18,932 nucleotides of DNA from Xanthoparmelia taractica (taxonomy: Eukaryota > Ascomycota > Lecanoromycetes > Lecanorales > Parmeliaceae): assembly GCA_033085395.1 (NCBI GenBank), contig JANQBS010000488.1:1-18932 (forward strand), in the 5' to 3' direction. Position 1 is the stretch's first letter. Every line of letters begins with the position of its first letter. The notes under the pieces are model-generated. The model did not search any database and was not told the DNA's origin. It worked only from the letters and a program-made list of their open reading frames with translations. Positions 8,721 through 18,189 of the stretch are shown in pieces. The translations under genes and the position numbers were made by a program.

Positions 8721-11228
8721 TATAAATTATAGTGAAATATAAGCGTAATTCCAATTACGAAAGCTAAAATTAGTATCTAAGCTAGCTCTATTCTTGGAAT
8801 TTAATTAAATAATTTTCATAATAAAAGCATTAACTTTCGTTTATATATTTGCCGGCGATTTAAATAATAATTTAAAATAATATTCGACTCGTAAATATTT
8901 ATATAATTTCGACTTAGAAGAGAAAGTTAAATTATAATTTCTATAGTACGTTTAAATATTCATAAATTTAGTAAAAGAATTATTATAATACTAATTATTT
9001 AACTTATTAAAATCATGATCTAATTGCTCTTAATAATCGTTAATTTTAGTATTCTATTGAAGCGTATTTTCTTTCGCTTAACTAGGATTTTCTTATTTAT
9101 TTTTAGTAATCGCTTCTACTTACTTAATAAAAATCTTAGATCTAAAATTCTACTAAAATTATTAACGATTGCTAATATTATTTAGACTTTCGAATTTTCG
9201 ATCTACTTAATCGAATTAATTCGTTTATAATAATCGATTTATTAAATCTAACGTATTTTACTATCCTTTAGCTTACACGAAAGATCTTTGATTCGTGTAT
9301 TGCTATAGTCGTAAATCGTAGCGAGGATTTAATTAATAGTCGTACTACTAAAAGCGATAAGCATTTTAATTATAGAAGTTAGAAGATCGAAATAATAACT
9401 ACTAGCGATACAACTATTTATATTGCTACTGCTATTCAAATAACTAAGAAATAGAATTAAAATTCTACTAATCTAAACGAATTGAAATAAAAGCTAAATT
9501 TAAAAGACCTTATTAAAATATATTTCTTAGTGCATTTCGATGGATATTTTTACGTTAATTCTATTAATTTTAATACTAATTTTAAGATCTTCAAGCGAAA
9601 GCTTAATATTGCTATTAACGAGTATATAGCTTAAATTAAGCTACTTTCTTTATATTAAGCATTTAAATAAAGCTTGCAATAATAGTAGCTAAATTTAATA
9701 AGTTACCAAAAATACGTAATTTCGATATAATTCCCTAATAAATAAATATTAACTAATTTTATGTATTTTATATATTTTATTGCTACTTATATATAGCTAA
9801 TAGACTCTAGTTAAGAACGAGCATCTATTAACATATATCTTTCTATAATTAGATTTGAGAGTGTCACGTCTAATAATTCCTTACATCTTATAGAGAGAGC
9901 TCTATATTATTCTTTTACTTCACTATCTTCTACACGAAGATCTCTCCGCTTTAGATTTAATAGCTTTAAAATATATTAAGTAAATATAAAATTATAAAAA
10001 TAAGTATTTATATTAATACGAATTATAGCTTCTTCTTTTATAGTTATTAAATTATAAATTCTTTTAATAAATAGAATTACACTACGATAATATACGTTCT
10101 TTCTCATAATTATAATCTTATTATCTTCGTAAGACTTATTTAAATAAGAATCGAAATAATTTAATTCTATAATATTTTATTTGCTATTAGAACTCGATGC
10201 TTCAATAACTTCTACTATAATCGATTCGAGTTCTTTTAACTTTCTTAACGAGTCTTATTCTCCCTTAGATCTAATAGGTAATTATAACTTATTTATAATA
10301 TTTATAACAACGAAGTTAATAGTATTATTAATTATATCTTATAATTATTAGATTATGAAATTAATAGTTATTTTAGATATAATTTAACTTAGTTATCTAC
10401 GAGAAGTGCTTGAATTTTCACTTAAATTAATAGTATCTATAGTAGTAGAATTCTCACGAATCACTAGTAACGATAATATAGAAGATAAATTATTAGTAGA
10501 ATTATTATTATTATTATCAATAGAATTATTATTATTATTATCAATAGAATTATTATTATTATTATCAATAGAATTATTATTATTATTATCAATAGAATTA
10601 GTATTAGAATTATTATTAGTTAATAACGAATTAGATATATTTTTAGTAGAAAAAGAATTATAGAGTAAGTTTTTAAGAGATTAAGTGACTTATTTAAAAC
10701 GTCGAATAGATTTACGAAAAGTAGATTTATTAACGACTTAATTAAATAATTAATAATCTTAAATTAAGAAATATGTAATCGTTCTTAATAAACTAGTAGT
10801 AGAATTAATAGTAGATATTAGTCTAATAGACCTAAGAGTGTTGAACGTAAGATGCTTATAAATCTTCTTAATATCGTTAGATATTAATTTAGCGTATTTG
10901 TAACTAGTAATAATAAATTCTAAATATCAAATGCGAGACTAAGTACTTATCTATCTATTAAAGTAGCTAGCGTTAATTTGTAAGACTAATTAATAAAAGA
11001 AGTAAAATAAAGAAGACTTTTAATAGACAAAGAGTAAAGAAAAGCTAATAAGATCTTACTAATCTAATAACTCACTTATTTAATAAATTAGATAACGATA
11101 AGTAAACTATATTAATAAAGAACTTCTTCTGAATTAATTCGATAGTTAATTAATATCGAAAAGAGCGTTGCTATCCTATTATTATGAAAAAGGTCTTAAG
11201 ATTAATAATTGAAAAGTCTATCGAATTC
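8721..11228 (-). pseudogene. Gypsy #1 gag-like region with C2H2-like finger and low-complexity stretches
   Basis: Upstream of the protease on the - strand, about 9000-8870, a frame reads YYNNSFTKFMNI*TYY and, nearby, FSSKSKLYKYLRVEYY. The second resembles the CxxCxxxFxSxxxLxxHLRxxC finger that precedes protease in this gypsy family, with Cys/His read as Tyr. Around 9450-9280 the frame is very rich in former Gln, with Tyr and Arg, typical of a Gag C-terminal tail. At 10600-10500 an N-rich (formerly Asp/Ser-rich) repeat SIDNNNNN is read. No capsid domain was recognised with confidence. The region 9500-11228 is assigned by position only. Confidence 0.5.
10499..10594. repeat. 24-bp minisatellite, four perfect copies
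   Basis: Units at 10499-10522, 10523-10546, 10547-10570 and 10571-10594 each begin GAATTATTATTATTATTATC and end AATA, and are identical. A partial degenerate unit follows. Because the unit length is a multiple of three, all frames stay open; the + frame gives (ELLLLLSI)n and the - frame gives (SIDNNNNN)n. The - frame fits a disordered acidic Gag segment. The + strand 85-codon open frame at 10406-10663 is a by-product of this repeat. Confidence 0.9.
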
Positions 11229-11315
11229 TAAGGTCGCAGGGCGGAGATTTCTGTTGGGAAACTAATACACATTTGGCCTAGCCTCCCCGATCTTCCCGAA
11301 ATGCCTTTGATATAT
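11229..11315. repeat. GC-normal junction block, probable LTR fragment
   Basis: About 85 bp with ordinary composition sits between two AT-rich gypsy copies in opposite orientation. It contains GGGCGGAGATTTC followed by TGTTGGGAAACTAATACAC (from 11252), then CCTCCCCGATCTTCCCG. TGTTGGG can be the start of a + strand LTR after a purine-rich tract, or, read in reverse (CCCAACA), the 3' end of the 5' LTR of gypsy #1. It breaks off near 11315, where the RIPed gypsy #2 begins without its own 5' LTR, gag or protease. Confidence 0.45.
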
Positions 11316-11339
11316 AGAAAAACCGTGATAAATAATTAA

Positions 11340-12220
11340 TAGATTAAGATTAATAAAAAAGTTAAAATCGATTTTTTAGACGTACGAGATCGAGAAATAA
11401 TCGATAAAGTCTTTAATAAGCTATATGAATAGAAAAGACTTAAATAAATTAAAGATTTTATATTTTTCTTCTATTCGATATTCTTTATATAGAAAATACT
11501 ATTTAATAACATTATTAAGAAAAGATTAATAATTAAATATTCGAGATTTAAATAATCTATTACTTCGAGATATATATTTAATATCTCTTTAATAGAATAT
11601 AATTAAGATATTAACTAATTATAATTTTATTTTAATAATTAATATTACTTCGTTTTTCTATTAATAGCGAGTGCATTTAAATTATCGCTATATATAGATT
11701 ATTATAAGTTATATAAATTCGATTACTTATATCTAACGTTAAATCGATAAGATTTTACGATATATTCTTAATATAAAAGTATATATTAATAATATAATTA
11801 CGAGTATTAGAATATTTTAATAGCACTTATAAGATCTTCGCTAGCTATTTAAGCTTTTTATAGAATTTAATATTATTATTTCTTTTATAAAGTCTTTTTA
11901 AGATATTTAAATATTAATTTATTAAATAAAAAAATTAATTCTTTTTACTTAATTTTATTAAAAGATAAGCTTAAAGTTATCTCGAACTTATAATATTATA
12001 GGACTTTAAGAGAATTCAAATATTACTTAAGATTAATTAACTACTTGCGTTAATACGTTTATTTCTATATATAATTAATATAGTCTTTATAAGATCTTAA
12101 AACTCTACTTCTTAAGAAAGTATCGAATTCTAAACGTTAGCGAAAATAATACTCTTTTAAAATAAAGCTATTTATAGCGTTAAAGAAGCAATTAACTTCT
12201 TTTTAGCTTCTTTAAAAAAT
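11340..12220 (+). pseudogene. Gypsy #2 reverse transcriptase with frameshift
   Basis: The + frame reads VYINNIITSIRIF**HL*DL at about 11779-11838, then LFKLFIEFNIIISFIKSF. This matches YVDDIIxxSxTxxxHLxxLxxLFxxLxxxNIxxSPxKSF of gypsy RT. The YVDD box is YINN at 11782-11793. Directly after KSF, the conserved LGYPNxxLL continuation is found one base out of frame (LRYLNINLLNKKINSF), so one base seems lost in the T run at 11895-11899. Downstream a frame reads LREFKYYLRLINYLR*YVYF, matching LKxLExYLGLTxYLRQYIPYY. Domain and family are secure; the N-terminal third is poorly resolved. Confidence 0.88.
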
Positions 12221-12860
12221 ACTATCTTAGTTAACGATTCTAATATTTTTTAAAAGAGTTTTGTTTTAAGATAATAATCTTTTATATTAAATTAAATATA
12301 TATAAGAATAATAAATAATCTTCTCGTGTAGAAACGAAGTCTATTTTTTATTATTAAGGCTTTTAATTATAGTAAAAAGAAATTATTAATCTACGAAATT
12401 AGAGATTATCAATATTATTTAATATCTAAAGAAAATAAGATATATAATGGAATCTTTAAAGTATTCTATAAGAATATAAATTAATTATTCTATTATTATT
12501 AATATTATAATGTAAAATTCGATTATTTTAATTACATTAATAATACGAATAAATATTCGTTTAATTAAAGCTACTTAATTCTTAAGATAGTTTAATCTAG
12601 TTATTTCTTATAAATCTAATAAAAAATATATTATATCTAATACTCTATTAAGGCTTATAAGTCTAAATAGGAAATAATTCGCTATCTTATTATTATTCGA
12701 AGTTAAATACTCTCTATATCGTAAGTTTAATAGAAATAAATACTTTATTTTATAAAAAATATATTTAAGACTATTAATAAGATAATTATTAAAAAGAATA
12801 TCTATATAGCTCGATATTAATATTAATCTAATTAGCGAGAATATAGCTTATTTATCTTTT
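12221..12860 (+). pseudogene. Gypsy #2 RNase H
   Basis: After the RT thumb a + frame reads AL and FKRVLF*DNNLLY*IKY, then RNY*STKLEIINII*YLKKI at about 12371-12428. This corresponds to the RNase H block NYWPTELEIAGIVWVLKKIRH with its catalytic Glu retained. Next, a frame matching the YTDHxxxxxI block is seen at about 12470-12500 with Asp read as Asn, and a segment corresponding to LRLVRASxYL...RHKPGKxHIVPDALSRL follows to about 12660. This is the normal tail of gypsy RNase H before integrase. Several stops and probable frame changes; no active protein. Confidence 0.8.
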
Positions 12861-14100
12861 ATGCGAAGAAAGTATCTCTTTGCTACTAATGCTAATTCTT
12901 ATTTTTTATCTTAATCAAAAGAAAATTAATAATAAAGATAATAAAGTCTTACTTACGATGTATAGCGAGATCTTATCTTTAATATTAATAGAACTATTAA
13001 TTAATAATAACTTTATATTTTCTCTTTATTAATAAAAGATATTCTTACTTTAATATATAAAAAAGAGTATTTTAATTTTTAAAAATATTACGAAATCGTT
13101 ACTTTATTTTAATTTATTTATAAAATTATAAAATACTTATAAGACTTTATTCGATATTATTCAAAGTATTTAATTTTATAAATAAAAAAAATACGTATTT
13201 TACGATAGTTTATAATTAATCTTATCTTCGCTCGTATCTTTTTATATTTTAATTATTAACTTTATTTTAATATTATCTCTATTAAATTAAAAATTAAATT
13301 AAACTATATTTATTATTTATAAGTTTATAAAAGCTATTTAATTAATCTTTAATAAGTTAATTTAAAAAGTATTTTTAAATCGAGTTAATATTATTAATTA
13401 AAGAATTTTAAAAGCTATTACTAGCGATCAAGATAGGAAATCTCTTTCGAAGCTCTAAAAATCGCTTTTTAAATTATTAAAGATTTCTTTACTTTATTTA
13501 ATAATCTATTATTTATAAATTAATAATACGAGTAAATATATTGATTAGACTATTAAGATAGCTTTAAAATACTTTCTATATACTCTTAATAAATCTTCTT
13601 TATAATCTAAAGTTCTATTACGAATATAAGTCTTCTTAAATAACTTCGTCTCTTTTAAAATTATATCAAGTAAGATCATCTATAATTTTACTTTTAATAG
13701 ATTTTTAAATCCGCTTTATTTATCAATTAAAATTAATTATATCTTTATATAAATTAGAGCTAAAGATATTATCGATTTTACTTAAATATTTAATAAATTT
13801 TATTACGATAAAAAGTATTAATTAATATTTCTTAGAGTGAAAAAATAGATACTTCTTCGATTATATAAAGACTATAAGATTCTCTCTATTTTTAATATTA
13901 TTAATAAGCTATTATAATAATATATCGATTCTTTTTAGATAATAAATAGAATAGATAGACTCGTCTATAGACTTACTATTTTTATAGAATAAAGAGTTTA
14001 TTCTATCTTTATAATAATATAATTAAAATCGTATTCTACGCCATAGAATAATTCTTTTTAACGTTCTCGATCTTAATATATCTTATCTATTTCTATTAAT
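12861..14100 (+). pseudogene. Gypsy #2 integrase
   Basis: At about 13257-13340 a + frame reads INFILILSLLN*KLN*TIFI followed by YKFIKAI*LI, matching the start of the integrase core (xDFILALPxxxxGxD...DKFTKxxxLI). At 13420-13437 it reads ITSDQDRK, the ISDRDPKF motif carrying the second catalytic Asp (SDQD at 13423-13434). Further on, RILKAITSD, IALKYFLYTLNKSSL*SKVL and then YNFTFNRFLNPLY match the family blocks IALRYFxxTLxxPSxWPxVLP and YGFTPNRPLDLL. The C-terminal part (KK*ILLRLYKDYKI) matches ALLRLHKGYxIP. The HHCC finger is expected at about 13020-13200 but is only vaguely visible. Confidence 0.88.
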
Positions 14101-14290
14101 AATAATATTACTATTAATGTAGAAATCGAATTATTTCTTAATAAACGAATTATTAAGAAAAAATTTAATTTAACTATAAAATATCTAATGAGATAAAAGA
14201 AATATAATTCTAAATATAATTAGTAATATAATAATAAGAATCTTAATAATGCTTTTAAGTTGATAAAGAAATATAAGGAGAAAGTAGCTA
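14101..14290 (+). pseudogene. Gypsy #2 C-terminal chromodomain
   Basis: The + frame from about 14119 reads VEIELFLNKRIIKKKFNLTI, then KYLMR*KKYNSKYN**YNNK and NLNNAFKLIKKYKEK, up to about 14282. This matches the chromodomain pattern VExLLxxRxxxxxxxYLVRWKGYxxExxxWxxxxxLxxAxELVxxY. The aromatic-cage Trp positions are read as TAA/TAG stops, as RIP of TGG predicts. Chromodomains on fungal gypsy integrases bind methylated histone H3 and steer integration to heterochromatin. Here it is a degraded remnant, but it places the element among the chromoviruses. Confidence 0.82.
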
Positions 14291-14499
14291 GAATTCGACT
14301 TATAATCTTATCGCTGTCTTCTTAGTTAAACTTGCTCGCAAAAGAAAGAGATCGTTCTAGAAAGCATAATACCGCTACTTTATCGATGCCTTTATGATAT
14401 ATCTATAGCCAAGTGAAAAGCATTATAACACTTACATTATATCTATTCACCTTATCGCTATATCTAAACGTTTAACGAGTATTATTAATCGAGAAATAA

Positions 14500-14910
14500 T
14501 TTCTCTCTATTCGATAACGTTTAATAATTGTTGAAGAGAGATAATAATAAATATATTATAACTGTTGCTATTGATTGTATTTGTGTACTAACTAATATTC
14601 TAACTATATTTATAATCTAATCGTCGAAAAGATCTTACTATTATTAACTTTTTGTTAATTTTAGTATATTTTACTAACGAATTTTAATTGATAAGGTTTC
14701 TTTATATACTTTAATATGTATATAATAGCAAGCGAGGTCGCTCGCTTTTTCTTCTATTTCGGTGGATACTATCACGAAACGCACTTATTAAGTTAATTGA
14801 TCAATCAAGAAATCGACTAAGGCAAGTACTTGACAGGCTAAGTGACTTAGATATTTCCAACTTAGAATAATCAAGACTTACACACACAACTAACTAACTA
14901 CTTTCTTTGC
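14500..14910 (+). repeat. LTR-like segment after gypsy #2, with TATA box and GC hairpin
   Basis: After the last coding similarity, sequence becomes less RIPed. From about 14720 to 14905 CpA and TpG are frequent again. A TATA-like GTATATAATAGC (about 14718-14729) is followed by a hairpin AAGCGAG-GTCG-CTCGCTT (about 14730-14746), a palindrome ATTGATCAAT (about 14796-14805), and an ACACACA/ACTAACTAACTA run near 14881-14900. This fits a U3-R-U5 layout of a 3' LTR of gypsy #2. Exact LTR ends and a second copy for comparison are lacking, so borders are approximate. Confidence 0.45.
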
Positions 14911-14935
14911 TATTATAGTTTTTTTACGAAGAAGA

Positions 14936-17611
14936 TATATTAATTAATCTCTATTATCGAGAAAATTAATTTTCGATCTTTTTAAATTAATTAAGATATT
15001 TATTTAGCTAGAGATAAATAAATTAGAATAAGATCTAAGTCTATAAAAACTTATTTTTAATTATTTCTTCAAATTCTTAATCCTTTCGCTATATATATTA
15101 TTCTTAAGACTTTCGAATAAAATATATATTTATTATAATAATTTTAGAATTCTTTATTTATTAAAGAGACTCTTAATTTAAAAGAAAATAAAGAAATATT
15201 AATATATCTCGTTAAGAAATTAAGCGAGCGATATTCGATCGAGAAGACTTTTAAACTAATAACGATAGAATCTATATAATAATTTTCTTTAAGCTCTAAA
15301 TTATTTTTATAGAAAGTTAAATTAATATTAAAAATATTAAAAGATTTTATTTATTATTAAAGTTCTTCTTTAATCAAGAATATAGTTAAAGTATTATCTT
15401 TTTTAAATAAAATTAATTAAATAGTATAAAATATTATAATTTAGACTATATAAGCGACGCTTATAAATACGATTAATTCTAAATTATTGGATTTATTTAA
15501 ATCTTTAGAATTATAGAGACTCTTTAATTAAAATATATAAAAAGAATCTTAAAAAGCTTTCGAGTATTCGACTTAAAATTCTTTTATTTAAATCTTAAGA
15601 ATTTCTATAATATTAATAATATCGTTTTTAATAGTAAAGAAATAATCTATTAAGAAGTATACTCTTTCTATTATAAAGTAAAAGATTATATTATTATTAA
15701 GAGAGAGAACGTAATTCGATCTAATTTTTTAACTTATTTTAGAGAATTAATATTATCTTAATAATTAAATACTCTATTATAAGATAAAAAAGATATTATA
15801 ATATAATTACTTAATAAACTTAAGCGAATTCTTACTCGTCTATAGAAACGTTTTAAGATCTTTATATTCTCGACTTTAAATTAATTTATTAGATAAACAT
15901 ATATTCTAAAAGATATAAAAGATAGAAGAGATTTTATTAGCTATATATAGAGAATCTTAAAGTATATCATATAAGCTAACATTATAGATTAGTATATATA
16001 GATTATCTAAACGTGAAATTATTTAAATATAAAGTTATAGACTTTTATCTCGCTATTTATTATATAAATTATATTATATTAATTTAGAAAAAAACTTAAT
16101 AATCGAAAGAAGCTATAATATTAACTTTATTAATAAAATAAATTCTCGTATATATTAATAGATCTTATAATATTCAAACTATAAATATTAGTAATCTAGC
16201 TTCTTCGTATATTCTATATATTCGTAGTAATTCTATTCTTCTTTTTAGAATATATAATAAGCTTATTTCTCTTTCTCGTAGACGTAAAACTAAAATTTAA
16301 TAACGTAATTATTAAATTAATTAAATTTTTAATCTTAAGTAACTTTAAGAAACGAGCTTTTAGAATTTAAGTTATTTTTAATAATTATAGCGAAAAATAT
16401 TTAATCGAATTAATATTCGATTAAATAGAATTATAATAATCGTAATAGATTTTCTTTCTATTTATTTAGAGTTTAAAATTTAAAAAATTTCGAAATATTA
16501 ATATTATAGACTTCGTAGAAGACTTATTTTTCTAATTATTTAAAAGAGAATTCTTATTACGTAGAAGAATATTATAAGAATCTTAAAAATACTTACTTTT
16601 AAGATCTTATTGCTTATTACGAAGATAGTAATAATTATTTTTATAATATATATAAGAATAGAGTTTTAAAGAAAAAAGAAGAGAAGTTTAATCTTAAAAG
16701 AAATAAGATAAATATTAAATTTATCTTCGTTTCTTATTATATTATAATAAGAAAGATAAATAAAAAATTAATATATAGAGAATATTAAAATAAATTCTCC
16801 TCGAATAATTAGCTATATATATATTTAAAAATTAAAGCTTATAAGAAATAATTTTTTTTAAGAAAGATAAAACCTAGATCTAAGATTAAACGATCTTCGA
16901 AATTAATAGAAAAGAAGTCTTTAAAGACTATCGAGTATCTTATTTCTTAAGAATAATTAAAGTTTATTAAGTCTTTAATATATACGCTTCTTATAAATAA
17001 AATAATCTTTCGCTTATAATATTATTTTACGAGCTTTTTTAATCTTATTTATAACGTTTTATTAAAATTAAGCTATTTAAATATTAATTATCTTATAAAT
17101 ATAAATAATTAAATATTTTTGAAAAAAATTAATTTGTAACTTCGTTTCGAAAAAATATAATATTATAATTATCTTAAGAGAGATTAAGTCGAATTGTTAT
17201 TTTACTATTAAATAAACGATAGGTTTTTTCTTTACAAAAGAAAAAACTTCTTAAAAAAATTATAATAGTTAAACTTATTTAAGATATTTATATAATAAAC
17301 AATCTTAAGATAAATCTTCTTATCGAAATAAATATTTTAAATTTAAAAAAATTTATTATAAATTTATTAAAGATAAAGATTATTTTCAATAAGTACGATA
17401 ATATAATTATTTTAATACAAGTAATTATAAGAAATAACGTGCGAATTCGTCGAATAATACGAGCTAAGAGACGTTAGATTATATCTTTAAAGTCTATAGA
17501 AATTATTAAAGAATTCTTACGTGATAAAAAATTATTATTAAATCGTGATTTTCTTTTTAAATTATTAATAAATAGAGTATATATTTATCTAATAAATACG
17601 AACTTTAACTA
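14936..17611 (+). other. 2.7-kb RIP-degraded coding-like stretch, unassigned
   Basis: The composition is the same RIP type (almost no CpA/TpG). The + strand has several long readable stretches where the only stops are TAA/TAG of the Gln/Trp kind, such as LVKKLSERYSIEKTFKLITI at about 15210-15270, and YILYIRSNSILLFRIYNKLI with a following SRRRK near 16205-16295. A region near 16620-16960 is rich in Lys and Arg. No RT, integrase, transposase or other domain was recognised. A Gag-like protein of an element whose 5' LTR is the segment at 14500-14910 is possible, because it lies just downstream on the same strand, but this is a guess. A perfect 11-bp inverted repeat GTTTTTTCTTT-ACA-AAAGAAAAAAC lies at about 17223-17247. 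Confidence 0.4.
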
Positions 17612-17660
17612 CGGGTCGGAAAGGTCTGGGATGGTCTGGAATATGGGGTGTCGATACCAT
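17612..17660. repeat. GC-normal repeat end, inverted partner of 1-75
   Basis: ACGGGTCGGAAAGGT begins at about 17611 and is the reverse complement of the core ending at 75. It is followed by GGTCTGG, GGTCTGG and GGGGTGTCGATACC motifs, comparable but not identical to the GGTATGG motifs beside the first copy. Composition changes sharply here from RIPed (left) to normal (right). It probably marks the end of a repeat that extends to the right. Confidence 0.45.
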
Positions 17661-17990
17661 ATCATGATATAATATGATATTGAGATTATATTATTTGATT
17701 TTTATGAGATAATCTAGAAGACGTGCTAATATCATGAAATAATCTGGGTAATTTCTAATATATGCAGGGGTATTTTATGTTATATGCAGGAATATGGGAA
17801 ATATACTATATATAGAAGTTACTCTATATAGAATTATGCGAACGTATTCTAGTTATTATTCTAGTCATCACTTCACTTCACTATCACGTTGTTAAGTATT
17901 CTAGTCATTATTCTAATTATTACTTCACTTTATCATCGTTATTACTATTACTTTACTTTATTATTACGTTGTTAAGCTAAGCTCGTTATT
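17661..17990 (+). promoter_or_regulatory. LTR- or promoter-like segment with TATA box
   Basis: This part keeps TpG and some CpA, so it is less RIPed than its surroundings. It has paired motifs ATATGCAGG (about 17760 and 17783), repeated ATCATGA/T-ATAAT motifs, a strong TATA-like ATATACTATATATAGAAG at 17799-17818, and then a tandem duplication. Nothing coding is seen. It could be the U3/R part of an LTR, or the subterminal region of the element starting at 17612. A near-perfect palindrome TTACGAA-AGATC-TTCGTAA lies just beyond it at 18006-18024. Confidence 0.4.
17845..17976. repeat. Tandem duplication, 52-bp and 80-bp units
   Basis: Unit 1 (17845-17896) and unit 2 (17897-17976) both start TATTCTAGT and end ACGTTGTTAAG. 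In between, both have TTCTA-TATTACTTCAC-like sequence; unit 2 is longer through an internal expansion of TTACTATTACTTTACTTTA. The differences are mostly C/T, consistent with partial RIP or ordinary decay. Confidence 0.75.
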
Positions 17991-18189
17991 GCATTTAATA
18001 TCGTGTTACGAAAGATCTTCGTAATTATCTAAGACTTGGCGAGCTATTTCTATTATTATTAATATATTTAATTTATTTAATTACTAGAAGAATTACTAGC
18101 ACGCTAATTATAATAGTAATCTATTATCTACTCTACGATAATAAATTTTCTTCTTCTTTCTTCGCATTATAAAAAGAATTTATAATTAT

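Larger units (their letters stand above)
5846..11251 (-). mobile_element. RIP-degraded Ty3/gypsy retrotransposon #1, truncated in integrase
   Basis: Read on the - strand from high to low coordinates, the order is gag-like, C2H2-like finger, aspartic protease, RT, RNase H, integrase HHCC finger: the gypsy order. Each pol domain is recognisable with RIP-type changes. The integrase core (D,D-35-E) is missing because the element stops at about 5846 against the copia LTR, so its 3' LTR is lost. At the other end, TGTTGGGAAAC at 11252 read in reverse is ...CCCAACA, a possible 5' LTR end. It belongs to the same fungal gypsy family as element #2 but is clearly diverged from it. Confidence 0.85.
11316..14500 (+). 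mobile_element. RIP-degraded Ty3/gypsy retrotransposon #2 (chromovirus-type), 5'-truncated
   Basis: On the + strand the order is RT, RNase H, integrase, C-terminal chromodomain. This is gypsy order with a chromodomain, as in fungal chromoviruses. Gag and protease are missing at the left end, where the element meets a short GC-normal block. It is head-to-head with gypsy #1 and belongs to the same broad family, but the two differ substantially even allowing for RIP. The right end passes into an LTR-like segment (about 14500-14910). Many TAA/TAG stops and at least one frameshift make it non-functional. Confidence 0.88.

Noticed and set aside
10406..10663. An 85-codon + strand open frame with (ELLLLLSI)n
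   Set aside because: It is created by four perfect 24-bp repeats whose length is a multiple of three. The opposite strand gives the expected gag frame; no promoter or homologue is visible.
14730..14750. GC hairpin followed by a T run as a bacterial rho-independent terminator
   Set aside because: The context is a eukaryotic retroelement LTR-like segment; there is no bacterial gene or operon nearby.
17223..17247. Perfect 11-bp inverted repeat as a regulatory element
   Set aside because: A/T-rich palindromes of this size are expected by chance in such sequence and nothing around it supports a function.
76..17611. Mitochondrial, apicoplast or other naturally AT-rich genome
   Set aside because: CpG is retained while CpA/TpG are depleted, and degraded Ty1/copia and Ty3/gypsy pol frames with RIP-type stops run throughout. 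No organelle genes are seen.
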